Made by a program: the position numbers and the translations under genes. Of a DNA stretch of 64,000 nt, positions 35,101 through 43,597 are shown in pieces. The DNA lies in contig JAPFBL010001617.1 of assembly GCA_026182355.1 (NCBI GenBank), forward strand, positions 6,397,001-6,461,000. Reading direction: 5' to 3'. Position 1 is the first letter of the stretch; each line of letters begins with the position of its first letter. This stretch comes from Hermatobates lingyangjiaoensis. Lineage: Eukaryota > Arthropoda > Insecta > Hemiptera > Hermatobatidae. The notes under the pieces are model-generated. The model ran no database searches. It was not told the DNA's origin and worked only from the letters and a program-made list of their open reading frames with translations.

Positions 35101-38100
35101 CAGCTCTGTAGTAAACTCCTTCATCAAGCTCTGTTGTTCATCAGGCAAATGCAGAGTCAATCTGTGCACCGTATCGGACTGCCATACATTCTCAAATCAG
35201 AGAAGCGCCAAAATGTCTCTGGTGGAGCACTACTACAAGAAACGTATTTATAAACTTCGTTGTGTTCATTTGAATTAGCTTCATCATTGATGAGGTTAGC
35301 AGCATTCTCTTTCATGATTGCACAATCGAGTCCTTTCTAAACATTTTTAAAAAGATACTTTACACTTTTGACTGAAATGCACACCTCCATATTAATACGA
35401 GAACTGCATTTTCTTGGTAGATAACTAAATTAGGGAACTAGAAATTTACAGTCTACTTTGTGTTCACCAACTCCAGCATTGTCTCCGGTAATTCTTCTTC
35501 TGTAAAGTATATATCTAGACACATTAGTATCCTTATCTTCTTGGTATGTCTTAGGGGACATTGTCCGTCGACCATACAGACAGAGATACGATTTGCTGTG
35601 CCACATGACTCATGAATGTTCTCTCTTCGTTCTGTGTCATCTTCTAATTGTATTTCAGCAGAAACAATATCGTCAATTTGTTATTTTGACCAAATTTTAT
35701 CTTGTTTACGTAATATTATTATCCATGGCAATGTAGTAGATCTTCTTTTCAAAATTATATCACATTTATGTGAACAGAGTCCAAGAACATGACTGTCTTT
35801 CGTGTCCGTCATTAGCTCATCTAAATGTAGTTTGAAGACTCATAGAAGCAAATCGGGTCTGTTCTGAGCAGTTCCATGAGGTCCCATATTTTCTGTAACT
35901 TTCGACACTTGGAATTTGCAAGTGTAAATGCAAATAAATCTGGCCTTACATACTTGCAATATTGTCTTGATAGTATTACTGAATATTCCTTGAGTTTTAG
36001 TGAAGAATCAAGGCAACATGACGAGGATTTCTAGTTCTTCATTATGGCTGTTTCTCTCGAGATGACCCATCGGCCGAATTATATAGCTACTCTCAACTGT
36101 GTCTCATTATCTGTAATAATGTAGAGAAATTATAATTATTTAGTCATTACTGCAGAATTATTGTAGTAAAGAAAAATACTTCTCAAAAAACTAATGATTT
36201 CATAAAAGGAATGATAATTATTTTTGTCTTTTATTTAAATGCCATTCATTCGAGCTAGGTAGGGTTGAAATATTTGGGTCTGTTAACATCCCATAAGCTG
36301 AATCTGCCTTTTCGAAGTAAGTCTGAAAACATTTACAATGATAACCCTTTGAAATATTGGGAAATATAAAAATTTGAAAAACAGCCCGAATGATGATTTA
36401 AAAAAAAAGCTTAGCAGGACTAACCCTATGATTTAAAGAAAGCAATAACTATACAGAATTTGTTTATTCTCTGTCCTAAATTAAATATGTGTAGCATTCT
36501 ATTTTAGGATATATAAAAAGTTCAATGAAACACATTAACGAGAAAGTTATTTTACTCTTTAAGAAAAGAATTGAACAACATAAAGGAAGCACTACTCTTG
36601 AATTCTTTATGAAAAGAAATATGCTTTTACTTATCACTAATTTGGTACATTCAACATTTTTTTCAAGAATATATCAGTAATTTGTGTTTAACTGTTTTTA
36701 CTTCTTACAATTAAAAGCAAATGTAAAACATGAAATAAAAAACAACCTTAAATGTGCCATTTTTCCACACATTTAATCTTTCCAAAGCCCACTGATCTCC
36801 GCTTTCTTTTGGAAATGGTACCGTCAATAGTTCATAGTGATTAATAGCGGGTAACTCTTTAATAAAGGCAACATTTACAATTTTTTTCCATAAATAGAAG
36901 ATATTTTCATTTATTAATTGATTGTCATAGAGTAACATATATAGTGCTCGAGTATTCATCTCTCTATTCCTGAAAATAAATCACAATGGAAGATGTTTTA
37001 CACTGATGAAATCATTTCATAGTACTCTGAGAAAATAATATTGGACCTTTCTCCGAATTTTAGTAACCTCACTGCTTGGATAGCATTTGACAGAAGAATT
37101 ATGTAAACGTTACAAATGTTCTTATTGGACTCACGAAGAACAGAAAGTGTTCTAAAATTTGGCATCAATAAGTCTTCACTGTCCTTCACCAATACCTATC
37201 AAAATTATGAAAATGTTTAAATAATTCCAATATAATTACTGATAGAATATTTTAAAAAAAAAAACATCAAAACCTAACAACTTTATATATAAGTAACTTA
37301 GAAACAACGCCCTACAAATCTTAAGTGTGTGTCGGAGTTTGTATAGAACCTAAGGAAACTTTTTTTTTCATTTTGCCTATAATAAAATAACACAATGAGA
37401 ATACTGTTTGACAATTTTGTCACCGACAATTTTTACTGGGCATATGAATCAGTTTATGAAGTTAAACTCTCTATTAGAAGTTGTACATAACAATTTGTTC
37501 ATCCCTTCTGAAAATGACTATAAATACCATTAATTGCAGTGGTGGGTTTCAAATTTTTTAAGAACCGGTTCTAAGAAAACAGATCGTGTGTTCGCACCGG
37601 TTCGTGCGTACCAGTGCTTAAAATATTATGAGTTCGGCGAGTTAAATAAATAGCTCAAGGAAGTTTTCCTGCTCATTGCTTGTTGCTTTAACATGATCAC
37701 CAGCGATCAGTCTTTTTCTCATATTTTCTATTATTGCTTCCAGTAGCTTTTGACGAGGTAGGCTAACAAATCTGTGGTTTTCAGTAAACTGGATCTGTTT
37801 GAAAGCGTCCGAAGCAACCCTCTCATCAATTTCTTTTTCAAATATCCCTATATTGTTCTTAAGCAATTCAAATGGTTTAATAGACCTCTTTATGAGGTTT
37901 TCTCCTCTTAACAAAGTTGTGCCTCTTACTTGGAGGGCATTACTGAGCAATGATATTTCATTCAAAATATCAATCATTAAAGCTAGGCCCTTTAGAAAAT
38001 TTTTGTTCCAAAGACGGGCAGCCATCCCTGAATTATTTATCTAAACAAACACTTACTTTAATCTGGCAATTTCAGGAAATTAGATGTAAAAAAATTTCAA

Positions 38101-40143
38101 TATTTGATTCAGAACTAAAAGTTAAAACTAGGCCTAATGTAGGCTAGACCAACTCAACATCTGCATTGTCATGAGCAGTTTGAGACTGTAACAGTTACGC
38201 AAACGAAACTAAATTGTTTAGTTATATAGGCTATGTACATGCGCACATTACGTTGTCATACATGCACAAGTTACGTGAGTCACACGATACTTGTGGAGTT
38301 TGATAGTGGGCTAATTAATACAGATCTGAATAGGGGTTTACGTAATTTTAACAACCGGTTCGCTGACATCATAATATTTTAAGCACCGGTTCGCACGAAC
38401 CGCTGCGAACCGGCTGAATCCGACCATTGATTAATTGTATTCAGTATAGTAGTCAGTCCAGTAGTGATGCACTTAATAAATTTTCTGAAGAAGGTATCGG
38501 ATTAAAAATATAAATTTATATACTAAGAAAAACTGAAAACAAGTGAGTTTAAATATTAGAGAATTTTACCTCATTAATGATACAACTAATCTGCTTTCAT
38601 TAGAAATTTTGTGAAACAGATTTATTTGTGGAGTTACAATTATAATAAACTTGCTTAATATTTATATTGAGTTCTACTTGAAGATGGACAACGTCCAAAA
38701 CGGGGCGACCAACTCCTACTTCAGTATACTAGGTAAGACGGAATCATTTACTACTGTGACTTCATCTAACCTCTGATATACTAACAATATACATGCGTAA
38801 TATTTATCTATTACTTGTCGCACATTTTTCATTAATAAATAGTTCAAAAAAAGGTATTAAGAAGGCAAAAATAAATTTGAAATTCTACTAACTATTTAAA
38901 AAAATAAAAAAAAGGTATTTCGTATTTAGAATTACAAGAAATATCACTTGTAGGTAGCCAGTCGGCAGGAGAAGTGATGACATCTTAGGTACGCTAACGC
39001 GGTTAAGTTTAAAAAGGCACTCAAATATAGAGAAAATCCATTACCGGATTTTCGATCAGCACTGTACACATTGTCATCGACTACAATTAATTAGGATAAT
39101 GTTTATGGATCAATATCAAAAACTTATCTATTTTGAAGAATATAAATCATTTATTGTCCATCATTACTAATTATTTAAATTACCGTTACCGATTTAATAA
39201 TCACTATCATCAAATCAGAAGTAAAGTGTACAAATGAAGAAACTTTTGGACCACTATCATAACATGAATTTACTATAATTGAAGAAGACAAAGTATGTTA
39301 AGTTCTTGGGCACGAAAGAGTATAAGTCATTGTAAACAGTGAATTCAAGCGTTTGTACAGAAAAAACTATTCCATAAATATTTCAGTCACTAACTCTTTT
39401 TGGTCCCCTCGTTAGTTCTGACGGTTTGTAAGATCAACAGAGACAGAGACATTGCTTTAAATCCCTTAACTTTTGACTGTTTGTATTGTCTAAAATTCGG
39501 ATGGTTAGCATCAAATGATATTAACATAAATGCTATAAATACTTTCTTACAAGATCCACAATGAATTGTTTCAACAACACTCATATTAATTTTGAACCAT
39601 CTCAAAGCTATCATAAAGTTATTTCAATGAATAACACAAAAGCAATAATAATGAAAAGTAATTAGAGAACCTTTAAAACGGGTAAGGAACCTAGTTCTGA
39701 ATAAAAAGCTTTGTTGAAAATAACATTATAGTATGAATCTGATATAATAGTCGTACAAGTAATATCTCCAACTAATGTTGATGTTATATCTCTCACCAAC
39801 CAGTTAAATCCTTCCAGTTTGTTAAAATCATGTTCACTTGAAAATAAATTTCTAAACCTGGAATGAAAAACTAATATCAATATTTACGGTTAGACTAGTC
39901 AATTATTACAATTTAATATGATATGAACTATCAATAGATATGTGTACTAAATCAAGCAAGCAGTTACAAAATAGAAACTTATAAGCAATGTTACATAAAA
40001 CGAACTGTAATAATAAAAGGTTGAACAAATAAAATGAATCTTTCACAAAGTTAAAAGTAATAAATATTTACTCACGCATTAGTATAATCGTTCAGTAAAA
40101 TTAAGAACGCAAGTATTATATAGAAAAATATCTTTTTACTCAT
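14654..40143 (-). CDS. Ionotropic receptor (variant iGluR family), ten exons; Ir21a-type candidate
   Basis: Ligand-gated cation channel of the IR family, expected in the dendritic membrane of chemo-, thermo- or hygrosensory neurons. Exons read by eye: 40076-40143, 39691-39857, 39543-39607 (donor uncertain), 37026-37195, 36747-36969, 29531-29701, 23403-23653, 20133-20600, 15098-15357, 14654-15030. All junction phases agree and predict about 739 residues. Order: signal peptide ([18 protein letters not shown]), divergent N-terminal domain, S1 ([38 protein letters not shown]), TM1 ([17 protein letters not shown]), a basic cytoplasmic insert, pore and TM2 ending [11 protein letters not shown]2 ([35 protein letters not shown]) and last TM. 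The S1 arginine and S2 acid positions look kept. The S2 Thr position of classical receptors does not. Short of many conserved IRs (about 850), so an N-terminal exon could be missed. I favour Ir21a; Ir40a or Ir93a are alternatives. Confidence 0.88.
15358..17199 (-). other. IR intron 8-9, 3' part
   Basis: Intronic AT-rich sequence. An open minus-strand frame at 16147-16389 begins [19 protein letters not shown] and looks secretory, but it has no partner exon or family match and is not annotated as a gene. Confidence 0.5.
17832..19036. repeat. Unclassified TTTACTATAAGTAAA-family element, nested in the hAT
   Basis: Left end CTTATAGTAAAGTAAAAAAT, CTGGAGTGACCTACC and ATTTACTATGAGTAAA. Right end GTCAAAATCTCGATATCG, TCACGATCACTATAC, TTTACTTATGGTAAAG. 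It carries its own nested 87-bp retroposon at 18064-18150. No protein-coding capacity seen. Confidence 0.65.
18064..18150 (-). mobile_element. Short 5'-truncated retroposon with poly(A) tail
   Basis: Flanked by perfect 12-bp duplications of ATCATTAGTATT (18052-18063 and 18151-18162). A poly(T) tract at the left end is the poly(A) tail of a minus-strand insertion, preceded by about 65 bases reading GGTCCTGATGCAGGGTTACT, GTGTTGGG. The source RNA is unknown; it may be a LINE 3' end. Confidence 0.75.
19618..19730. repeat. Short foldback element (about 113 bp)
   Basis: 22-bp perfect inverted ends (TATCATATTATTATAAAAGT plus CC) enclose a 69-bp centre. This is the size and shape of a tiny MITE or a foldback remnant. 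Target duplication is not evident. Confidence 0.5.
20133..20600 (-). CDS. IR gene exon 8: TM1, cytoplasmic insert, pore and second channel helix
   Basis: The acceptor TATTTTCAG and donor ACGAG|GTAACT bound a 468-bp exon. It opens with a strongly hydrophobic helix, then carries a basic, lysine/arginine-rich stretch of about 45 residues ([27 protein letters not shown]) before the pore loop ([14 protein letters not shown]). It ends in the helix that corresponds to the SYTANLAAF gate of glutamate receptors, here [10 protein letters not shown]. The long basic insert between TM1 and the pore is unusual for the family. Confidence 0.88.
21272..21604 (-). pseudogene. PLE GIY-YIG C-terminal fragment, left arm
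   Basis: Fragment with [12 protein letters not shown] start (diverged at the spacer), [20 protein letters not shown] and [10 protein letters not shown], then [14 protein letters not shown]. This matches the part of PLE-type GIY-YIG domains that follows the catalytic R (HFxxH..xxxHxF...xxxxL, then LExxxI). The catalytic GIY-YIG residues are missing. Confidence 0.65.
21536..21868 (+). pseudogene. PLE GIY-YIG C-terminal fragment, right arm
   Basis: Mirror copy of the left-arm fragment, with the same residues over most of its length. The N-terminal reading [18 protein letters not shown] across the spacer belongs only to this copy and is closer to the ancestral R-x5-HF arrangement. Truncated before the GIY-YIG core. 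Confidence 0.65.
22151..22181 (+). ncRNA. Hammerhead-ribozyme-like core of a PLE terminus
   Basis: CTGATGA at 22151-22157, a perfect six-pair stem GAACAC/GTGTTC around an AAA loop, then GAAAC at 22174-22178. This is the canonical hammerhead core order, and PLE terminal repeats are known to carry hammerhead motifs. Stems I and III are not obvious and may be short, as in other retroelement hammerheads. Confidence 0.7.
22410..22748. mobile_element. Tc1/pogo-type MITE
   Basis: The ends CAGTGGCACCATGGTTCTCG and (inverted) AGTGGTACCTCAGTGTTC are flanked by TA. Internal TCGAACAC..GTTCGAG words recur at both sides. No coding capacity. Confidence 0.6.
22811..22844. repeat. (ATT)n microsatellite
   Basis: About eleven uninterrupted ATT units. 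Confidence 0.9.
24255..24758. mobile_element. Tigger/pogo-like MITE
   Basis: Ends CAGTAATCCCTCGCTAGTTC and (inverted) CTGTAACCCCTCACTTTTCG with TA at both borders (24253-24254, 24759-24760). Second inverted motif GTTTTCGCGGGG / CCCGCGAAAAGC. Matches the terminal consensus typical of Tigger elements. 504 bp, no transposase. Confidence 0.75.
25289..25318. repeat. (TA)n microsatellite
   Basis: About 15 TA units, uninterrupted. Confidence 0.9.
25610..28170. repeat. Unclassified TTTACTATAAGTAAA-family element containing a Helitron
   Basis: One end near 25617-25660 (AAATAAGTAAAGTATAGTA, AAAAAATTCGATCTCAG). The opposite end at about 28105-28165 (TCAAGAAGTTTGATATTATG, TTTACTTATAGTAAAATTAA, GCAGGCCACCCAGATTTTTT). 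The Helitron at 26669-27950 lies between. Continuity of the two halves as one copy is an inference. Confidence 0.5.
26669..27950 (-). mobile_element. 5'-truncated Helitron with helicase C-terminus and intact 3' end
   Basis: On the minus strand the 3' end reads ATTCCGTCAAAGACGGGTAC, GTTTGCTAG|T. This is a 5-bp hairpin CCGTC/GACGG about 10 bases before CTAG followed by T, the classical Helitron terminus. Coding remnants upstream are [20 protein letters not shown] and [11 protein letters not shown], with decayed IPLIPS and [12 protein letters not shown], i.e. the end of the PIF1-like helicase. A roughly 150-bp AT-rich segment is tandemly duplicated at 27590-27740 and 27750-27900. Rep and most of the helicase are missing. 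Confidence 0.8.
28405..28470 (-). repeat. SINE tail fragment
   Basis: GTTAGGCTGCAGTGGCAGTC ... AGAAACACTTATAGGCCGAA matches the tail half of the SINE at 9.5 kb. Confidence 0.5.
28460..29250. other. Purine-rich then pyrimidine-rich composition switch
   Basis: 28460-28820 is dominated by A and G (AGAGAGGGAAAAAAGCG, GAGAGATAGAGAATGATAG) and 28860-29250 by C and T (CTCCCTCTTTCTGTCTTC, CTTCTATTCCTCCTCACTCC). No coding frame fits. It may be an ancient inverted duplication. Confidence 0.45.
29531..29701 (-). CDS. IR gene exon 6: end of N-terminal domain and start of S1
   Basis: 57 codons in phase 0 between TTTCTCAG and ATG|GTAAAG. It reads [20 protein letters not shown] ... [11 protein letters not shown], which joins exon 7 ([11 protein letters not shown]). 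[14 protein letters not shown] is the equivalent of the Y-x-G-x-x-x-D-L-L segment that opens the IR ligand-binding domain. Confidence 0.85.
30137..30366. repeat. 109-bp-arm inverted repeat of a hammerhead-bearing PLE terminus
   Basis: Left arm 30137-30245, right arm 30258-30366, 12-bp spacer. Both arms contain the CTGATGA ... GAAATATCGATGTGAG terminus and the adjacent AAACACACAGAAAGACAC segment also seen as a palindrome at 5.7 kb. (TA)n sits at the right end. Confidence 0.85.
30192..30213 (-). ncRNA. Hammerhead-ribozyme-like core, family with GAAATATCGATG
   Basis: On the minus strand CTGATGA (30213-30207) is followed by a CGAC/GTCG stem with a short loop and then GAAA (30195-30192). The mirror copy on the plus strand (30290-30311) has the stem weakened (CGGC...GTAG), so only this copy keeps the canonical pairing. 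Confidence 0.65.
30437..30457 (-). ncRNA. Hammerhead-like core (CTGAAGA variant)
   Basis: Minus strand: CTGAAGA, stem CGGAT/ATCCG, then GAAAA. A second copy of the same terminus at about 31955-31995 keeps CTGAAGACGGATCATCCG but has lost GAAA at a junction with (TA)n. The A at position 5 (CTGAAGA instead of CTGATGA) is an altered core base and could reduce activity. Confidence 0.5.
30872..31095. repeat. Inverted repeat, arms about 95 bp, with 31-bp loop
   Basis: Arms 30872-30971 and 31003-31095 read TATTTATCGCTTAAGGTTTA, ATCCGGGTTTGGAACGTGCC, TTGAGCAAGCAAATATG toward a loop TCGGATGCTCTGAGGG.... The loop side has CTGATGA (minus strand) but no GAAA partner, so it is another PLE-like terminus without a complete ribozyme. 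Confidence 0.75.
31168..31242. repeat. Short AT-rich inverted repeat
   Basis: AAAGGTTAAGAAAAGAAAAA and its complement TTTTTCTTTTCTTAACCTTT enclose an AT-rich centre, beside (TA)n tracts at 31092-31122 and 31158-31170. Confidence 0.7.
31462..31520. repeat. (TA)n microsatellite, about 30 units
   Basis: Uninterrupted alternating TA, one of several in the 31-33 kb cluster. Confidence 0.95.
32111..32158. repeat. (TA)n microsatellite hosting a transposon
   Basis: About 24 TA units end exactly at the left TIR of the DD41D element. The tract resumes as (TA)n at 33099-33110. Confidence 0.95.
32159..33098 (-). mobile_element. Tc1/mariner-superfamily element, DD41D type, internally deleted
   Basis: 940 bp with perfect TIRs of about 28 bp (CAGGGTGTCCCAAAAAAATG then TATACACA), inserted into a TA tract. 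The transposase catalytic region is open, but the N-terminal DNA-binding part is absent, so the copy can supply a catalytic fold at best and is probably mobilised in trans. Confidence 0.9.
32288..33049 (-). CDS. DD41D transposase, catalytic domain only
   Basis: Cut-and-paste transposase fragment. Visible motifs: [34 protein letters not shown] (first D), [11 protein letters not shown] (second D), [20 protein letters not shown] (third D). The spacing between the second and third D is 41 residues, the hallmark of the DD41D (Rosa-like) group. The uninterrupted frame covers about 235 meaningful codons and ends [13 protein letters not shown]. Residues before CQWRS come from flank-like sequence (a CTTTACAG acceptor-like site precedes them), so the helix-turn-helix region was lost and the nominal start is not real. 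Confidence 0.85.
   Translation of the reverse strand: MFIFSLHITLFTFFTDLRCQWRSYIPKLVHALNDDDPDRRVQYCEWYLERCNEGAHFSTKIVWSDEATFKLNGSINRHNYTYWRPENPHVMVDHHVNLPGITVWCGLSSRGLIGPFFFDATVTGPVYLNLLQQSVMPSIREDFEQEEFYFQQDGAPPHYHRDVRSFLDRILPNRWIGRRGFVEYPPRSPDLTPLDFFLWGYLKDKVYAQKPATVVQLRATIERECTNIPRELFHDVCHSFALSAVSGAERTSV
33150..33270 (+). repeat. PLE terminal fragment with CTGATAA...GCGAAACGTTGGCG
   Basis: A variant of the terminus seen at 4.6, 5.6 and 6.1-6.3 kb: CTGATAATGTCTTAAAATAA then AGGCGAAACGTTGGCG. The hammerhead bases are altered (CTGATAA) but the order CTGAnnA, stem, GAAAC is recognisable. Confidence 0.55.
33330..34120 (-). mobile_element. Degenerate Penelope-like element with direct terminal repeats
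   Basis: Terminal segments at 33335-33410 and 34035-34115 are direct repeats: (minus strand) CTCTGACGAAGACCGCTTGT, then ACGGTTGAAAGATCTTAGTC. Between them the minus strand encodes [24 protein letters not shown] (GIY-x9-YIS core) and decayed H-motifs, i.e. the GIY-YIG domain. Each terminus has a hammerhead-like CTGACGA ... GAAA. RT is missing. Confidence 0.75.
34440..36060 (-). pseudogene. Degenerate Helitron replicase/helicase region
   Basis: Minus-strand translation around 35820-35480 gives [11 protein letters not shown], then [33 protein letters not shown] and [17 protein letters not shown]. That is the linker of Helitron proteins between the Rep (Helitron-like N) and helicase domains (consensus IDxxISAEIPD...HGPCG..N..SPCM..GxCxKxYPK). 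The rest of the block has shorter open stretches without clear motifs, and stops are common. Confidence 0.5.
37537..38429 (-). mobile_element. Non-autonomous hAT element, copy A
   Basis: 893 bp, ends CAGTGGTGGGTTTCAAATTT and (inverted) CAATGGTCGGATTCAGCC, with the 8-bp duplication ATTAATTG at 37529-37536 and 38430-38437. Subterminal AAGAACCGGTTC / GAACCGGTT motifs repeat. About 97% identical to copy B at 50570-51451. Retains a 127-codon open frame (37642-38025). Inserted in an IR intron. Confidence 0.93.
37642..38025 (-). CDS. hAT transposase internal fragment (copy A)
   Basis: The 127-residue frame reads [53 protein letters not shown] and later [15 protein letters not shown]. This matches the central region of many hAT transposases, with the pattern FLxxLxxMxDxLxELSxLSxxLQxRxxTLxxAxxLIxRxI. 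The zinc finger, catalytic acids and C-terminal dimerisation region are missing. Its intactness in two copies could simply reflect youth. Confidence 0.7.
   Translation of the reverse strand: MAARLWNKNFLKGLALMIDILNEISLLSNALQVRGTTLLRGENLIKRSIKPFELLKNNIGIFEKEIDERVASDAFKQIQFTENHRFVSLPRQKLLEAIIENMRKRLIAGDHVKATSNEQENFLELFI
38678..38710 (+). ncRNA. Degenerate hammerhead-like terminus
   Basis: CTTGAAGATGGACAACGTCC then AAAACGGGGCGACC. A stem GGAC/GTCC follows a CTTGAAGA word, but the GAAA is changed to AAAA. It resembles the terminal motif at 56.47 kb and is probably a decayed PLE end. Confidence 0.35.
38720..39542. other. IR intron 3, no further feature recognised
   Basis: AT-rich intronic sequence between the hAT derivative and exon 3. 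Confidence 0.5.
40076..40143 (-). CDS. IR gene exon 1 with start codon and signal peptide
   Basis: ATG at 40143 opens [18 protein letters not shown] then DYTN. The charged N-region and hydrophobic core are a clear secretory leader. The donor GC|GTGAGTAA is strong. Phase matches exon 2, which begins after TTCATTCCAG at 39857. Confidence 0.8.
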
Positions 40144-40640
40144 ATTTCAGTGGAGTAACTTGTAAGACTGGCATTTGCATGTGTTGGAGTACGTTCTTTT
40201 AATCAAGCCTTCTTGAATGTTTAAATATCTTAAAGCCGACCTTCTCAATATTAGATGAAGGCCTTAATAGATCTTTTTAATTCTCCCACGAGGAATTCGT
40301 AAATATCATTCGTTTTAATTAAATTACAAAGGAATATTATAGTAGTTCAGACTAAATTTTTGAAAATACTGGCCACCAAATAATTATATTTGAGCAATTT
40401 TTTCTTGTCAACGTTAACCTGTAATGAAAACTAGTTCGTTATTCCCTAGTAAGCAGTAGGATGGAATACGTTTTATTTGAAGATAAATTAGTTAGATTTT
40501 AAAAAAGTAACAGTAATTTTAACATATTGAATTGGAAAACATTGTTAATTTTTGAGGTACAACTGTTAAAAAACATCACTTGTTTCAAAACAATAATCTT
40601 TCAAAAAAGATTAAAGAATTACAATGGTATATTTTTATAA
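40144..40640. other. Upstream of the IR gene, possible promoter region
   Basis: No core promoter motif was convincingly identified. AT-rich. Confidence 0.35.
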
Positions 40641-40647
40641 TAAGACT

Positions 40648-41010
40648 ATAAACGTACCTGTCATTGACGTAATCAAAAATTTGATTATACATAGTATTCC
40701 AAAATATCATTAGAAATTATGGAATAGTAGGAAATATCATTATTAGTATAGTGTTAAGCAAATGCCTCTACATACACCACGTTAGCTGTCTGTCCTTCAG
40801 GTTCATGAAAGAACAAAGAGTTGGAACCTCTGACTCTTGGGTAAATAAACTATGGCAAAGTCGACCATGTGAGAAAACCTTGGTCTCACTCACTTCAATT
40901 CTTGTGGTAGAAAGAGTTTCCCCTTCCGACATAGTTACCGTCATTGCGAAACAGACGCTGACGGGATAATACAAATATTTGAATTGAAACGAATAGTGGC
41001 TCGGAATCAA
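40648..41010 (-). mobile_element. Helitron 3'-terminal fragment
   Basis: Minus strand carries YPVSVCFAMTVTMSEGETLS and EVSETKVFSHGRL (helicase C-terminus) and ends near 40648 in GACAGGTACGTTTATAGT. That is the decayed counterpart of the GGGTACGTTTGCTAGT end at 26.67 kb. The terminal hairpin is eroded (GTCAATGAC). Confidence 0.7.
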
Positions 41011-41289
41011 TGATTTTTGACAAAGGGGAAGGAAAATTATTTTATTAAATACTATGAAGCCATAAAATTCCCAGTATAGTAATTCTATAAAAGACCAAAA
41101 ATGTAAAACATAATTCAGAATTGAAATCTTTCGTTTGAAGGTTAATAAATGTAATTAACGTACATCCTTAATTATAAATTATCTGTTTTTTCTTCGATGA
41201 TTATGATGTTTTTCAGAGAAAATATGAGTATTTTCCTGTTTTAAATTTAAAAATTTGGCTTAAATAAATATTCATTATAGAAGGAAGTG

Positions 41290-41645
41290 AAGTAAACGAT
41301 GTAAGAACTGGCTACTTGAACAAAAGCCATGTTCTCTTGCAGGAGATTATTTCGTATCAAAAAATTTTTTTCTTTGGCTTTTCAAAAATGTTATTACTGC
41401 TGTAGTTATACTAATGAGATTATTTGCATCAGTGGTGTGATATACAAAAATAGCTAATATATATTGATAAGTCGATCAATCACTTCTATCTTACTACCTC
41501 AGGAATAAAAGACTAATAGACATCTCCCATTTAGATGTTTACATTTTGCTTAAATGAGACATTATATACCCAAGAAGATTGATATTAAATTTACTTATAG
41601 TATAGTTGGGTGTAGGCCACTCCAGATTTTTTTTTATTAGATTTA
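41290..41645. repeat. Unclassified TTTACTATAAGTAAA-family fragment
   Basis: Contains CATCAGTGGTGTGATATACA, TAGACATCTCCCATTTAGAT, AGAAGATTGATATTAAATTT, ACTTATAGTATAG and GGCCACTCCAGATTTTTT. This is the inverted equivalent of the 2960-3150 segment. Confidence 0.55.
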
Positions 41646-42770
41646 ATTTGATTTTAACTGACTTCTATTCCTATCGCCGTCATCAGTCCCTTCCTACCTA
41701 TCAGTGATATAAATAAGTCACTTGTCCTGTGTTTAATGATACAAGACCATTTAATTATGGGCGTGTGGCCAGTTTAATGCTTAAATATATCTAGTGGTCC
41801 TGTTATTGTCAGTTTATTTCTTCCTGTCCTTCATAAAGAAAGTCCATCGAGGTCTCTATGTCGCCTAGTTTTTGAAATTGCGATTATATTTTAATAGTTT
41901 TATTAGAGATAATTGGTCCATAACAAACTTTCCTTGTAGATAGTTGTAAATAGACATCTGTCTTATCAACTCACCACTATCCGGATATATATATTCTAGT
42001 TATTTGTTTTACTTCTACTACAAATCATATGTATTATAGAAGTATTTATGATCTGGCCTCGTGATTTAACTATTGGATTAACAGGAATCGAATGGACATT
42101 CATAGGGGCATCCACAGGTGTCATCCAAAGAGTGATTCTACTGTGATATGCCAATTTAGTGTTAAATATATAGCTCTATTCCTTTTAACCATCTTCAGGA
42201 CTTTGAGAAGGTTATGTACATATGGCAACAGTACTTCCGTCCAACTTTCTTTGAGCTGGAAGTCTGTTGGGTAAAATTTGTAGGTAATCTATTGGAAAAT
42301 TTCGAATATTAACGTAATTAGCCAGTTTACATACTCAAATCAAAGTCAAAGCCAGCGATTCAGTATAATTAAAACTTTTAAAGTTGGGAGCTTCAAATTT
42401 TTGAAAATAATAAAGACGAACTATAGACTAGAATAGTGAAAAAACTGGATATTTGTCAACAAACTTAAATCTCTTTCTAGAGGTAAGAGTCCATTCGTCA
42501 CATTTCAATATCATGGTAAGGTACAATTCACAAAGATGAAGTAATTATAACTGTTATTAAGTTTTGCTCAAGACTGTAATAAACAGATTTATTAAAGCAT
42601 TTTATGAGACAAATCCATCATACCATGGAAGACAAAACAAATTTGTTTATTGGCGGTGATTTTTTACATGTAATAATACTATTCTTCTTATATCTCATAT
42701 AAGTCAATAAATTATTTAAATTTTTCCATTATAAATATCAATCTTATCTCAGTGTATTCGCTCAAAAAAT
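41646..42770. other. Intergenic between IR gene and NIF3L1, nothing recognised
   Basis: No coding frame or terminal repeat could be supported. Confidence 0.5.
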
Positions 42771-42774
42771 TTCT

Positions 42775-43597
42775 AAGCCAATATACACAAATATCAAAAA
42801 TTTGACAAGTATAGCAGGTGATCCCTTAGTCCAGGATAAACGAACAGTTCTTATAGCTTCATTGCTATTTGCCCTGATTAAAATTATATGATTTTTTTTT
42901 TATAAATTACTAATTTTTTTCTCCATTTTTGGTCAAATTTTCATGATTTTTTAATGAGCCGTTTAGCGTCAAAAAATTGTTTTTCTGAAAACAGAAATCA
43001 TACTATAACGCCCCTTTGAAGAATGTAATTTTCAAAACAATTATCTCAAATCATTCTCCATAAAATATTCTATCTTGAAACATAGTTTCATTTTGATCCA
43101 TAAAACGGTATGGCTTGTATCGCTGTCACAAGCTTTGAGATTGAATTATAAGTCATAATTTATACATTATATTAAAAATCAAATTTTTCCCCTTGTTTTA
43201 AAAATCAGAATATATTTTTCGTTTATTGCATTTGTAAATGCAAAGATAATGCCAAAATTTCAGAACTCTAGACTTAGCTGTTGGGGAAAAAAACATGTTT
43301 TCTAAAAACTGGTTTTTGGCAAAAAAAAGTGACTTTCCCGTCATGCATAATTCTTCCCAAACAATAGGGATCATCTACACTATGGGGCCTATTTTTGTGT
43401 AAAATATCAACTTGATCCATCAAAGATTCTGGACCGTAGCGTGGTAACAAGCAATGCTAACATACACCCATCCGCACACAGACATCATCCAAAAAACTTC
43501 ATAAAACGACTTTTGGGACCTCAAAACATATAATTCCGTCAAAATCTGGGATCGAATTTTGTCACGATCACTATACTTTACTTATAGTAAAGTAATA
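42775..43597. repeat. Unclassified TTTACTATAAGTAAA-family copy
   Basis: Right end ATTCCGTCAAAATCTGGGAT, CACGATCACTATACTTTAC, TTATAGTAAAGTAA. The left portion shares GGTGATCCCTTAGTCCA-type sequence with the copies at 26.3 and 63.9 kb in the opposite orientation. Internal GTCATAAAACGAC-like and TTTTGACAAAAAAA words are shared among copies. Confidence 0.55.
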
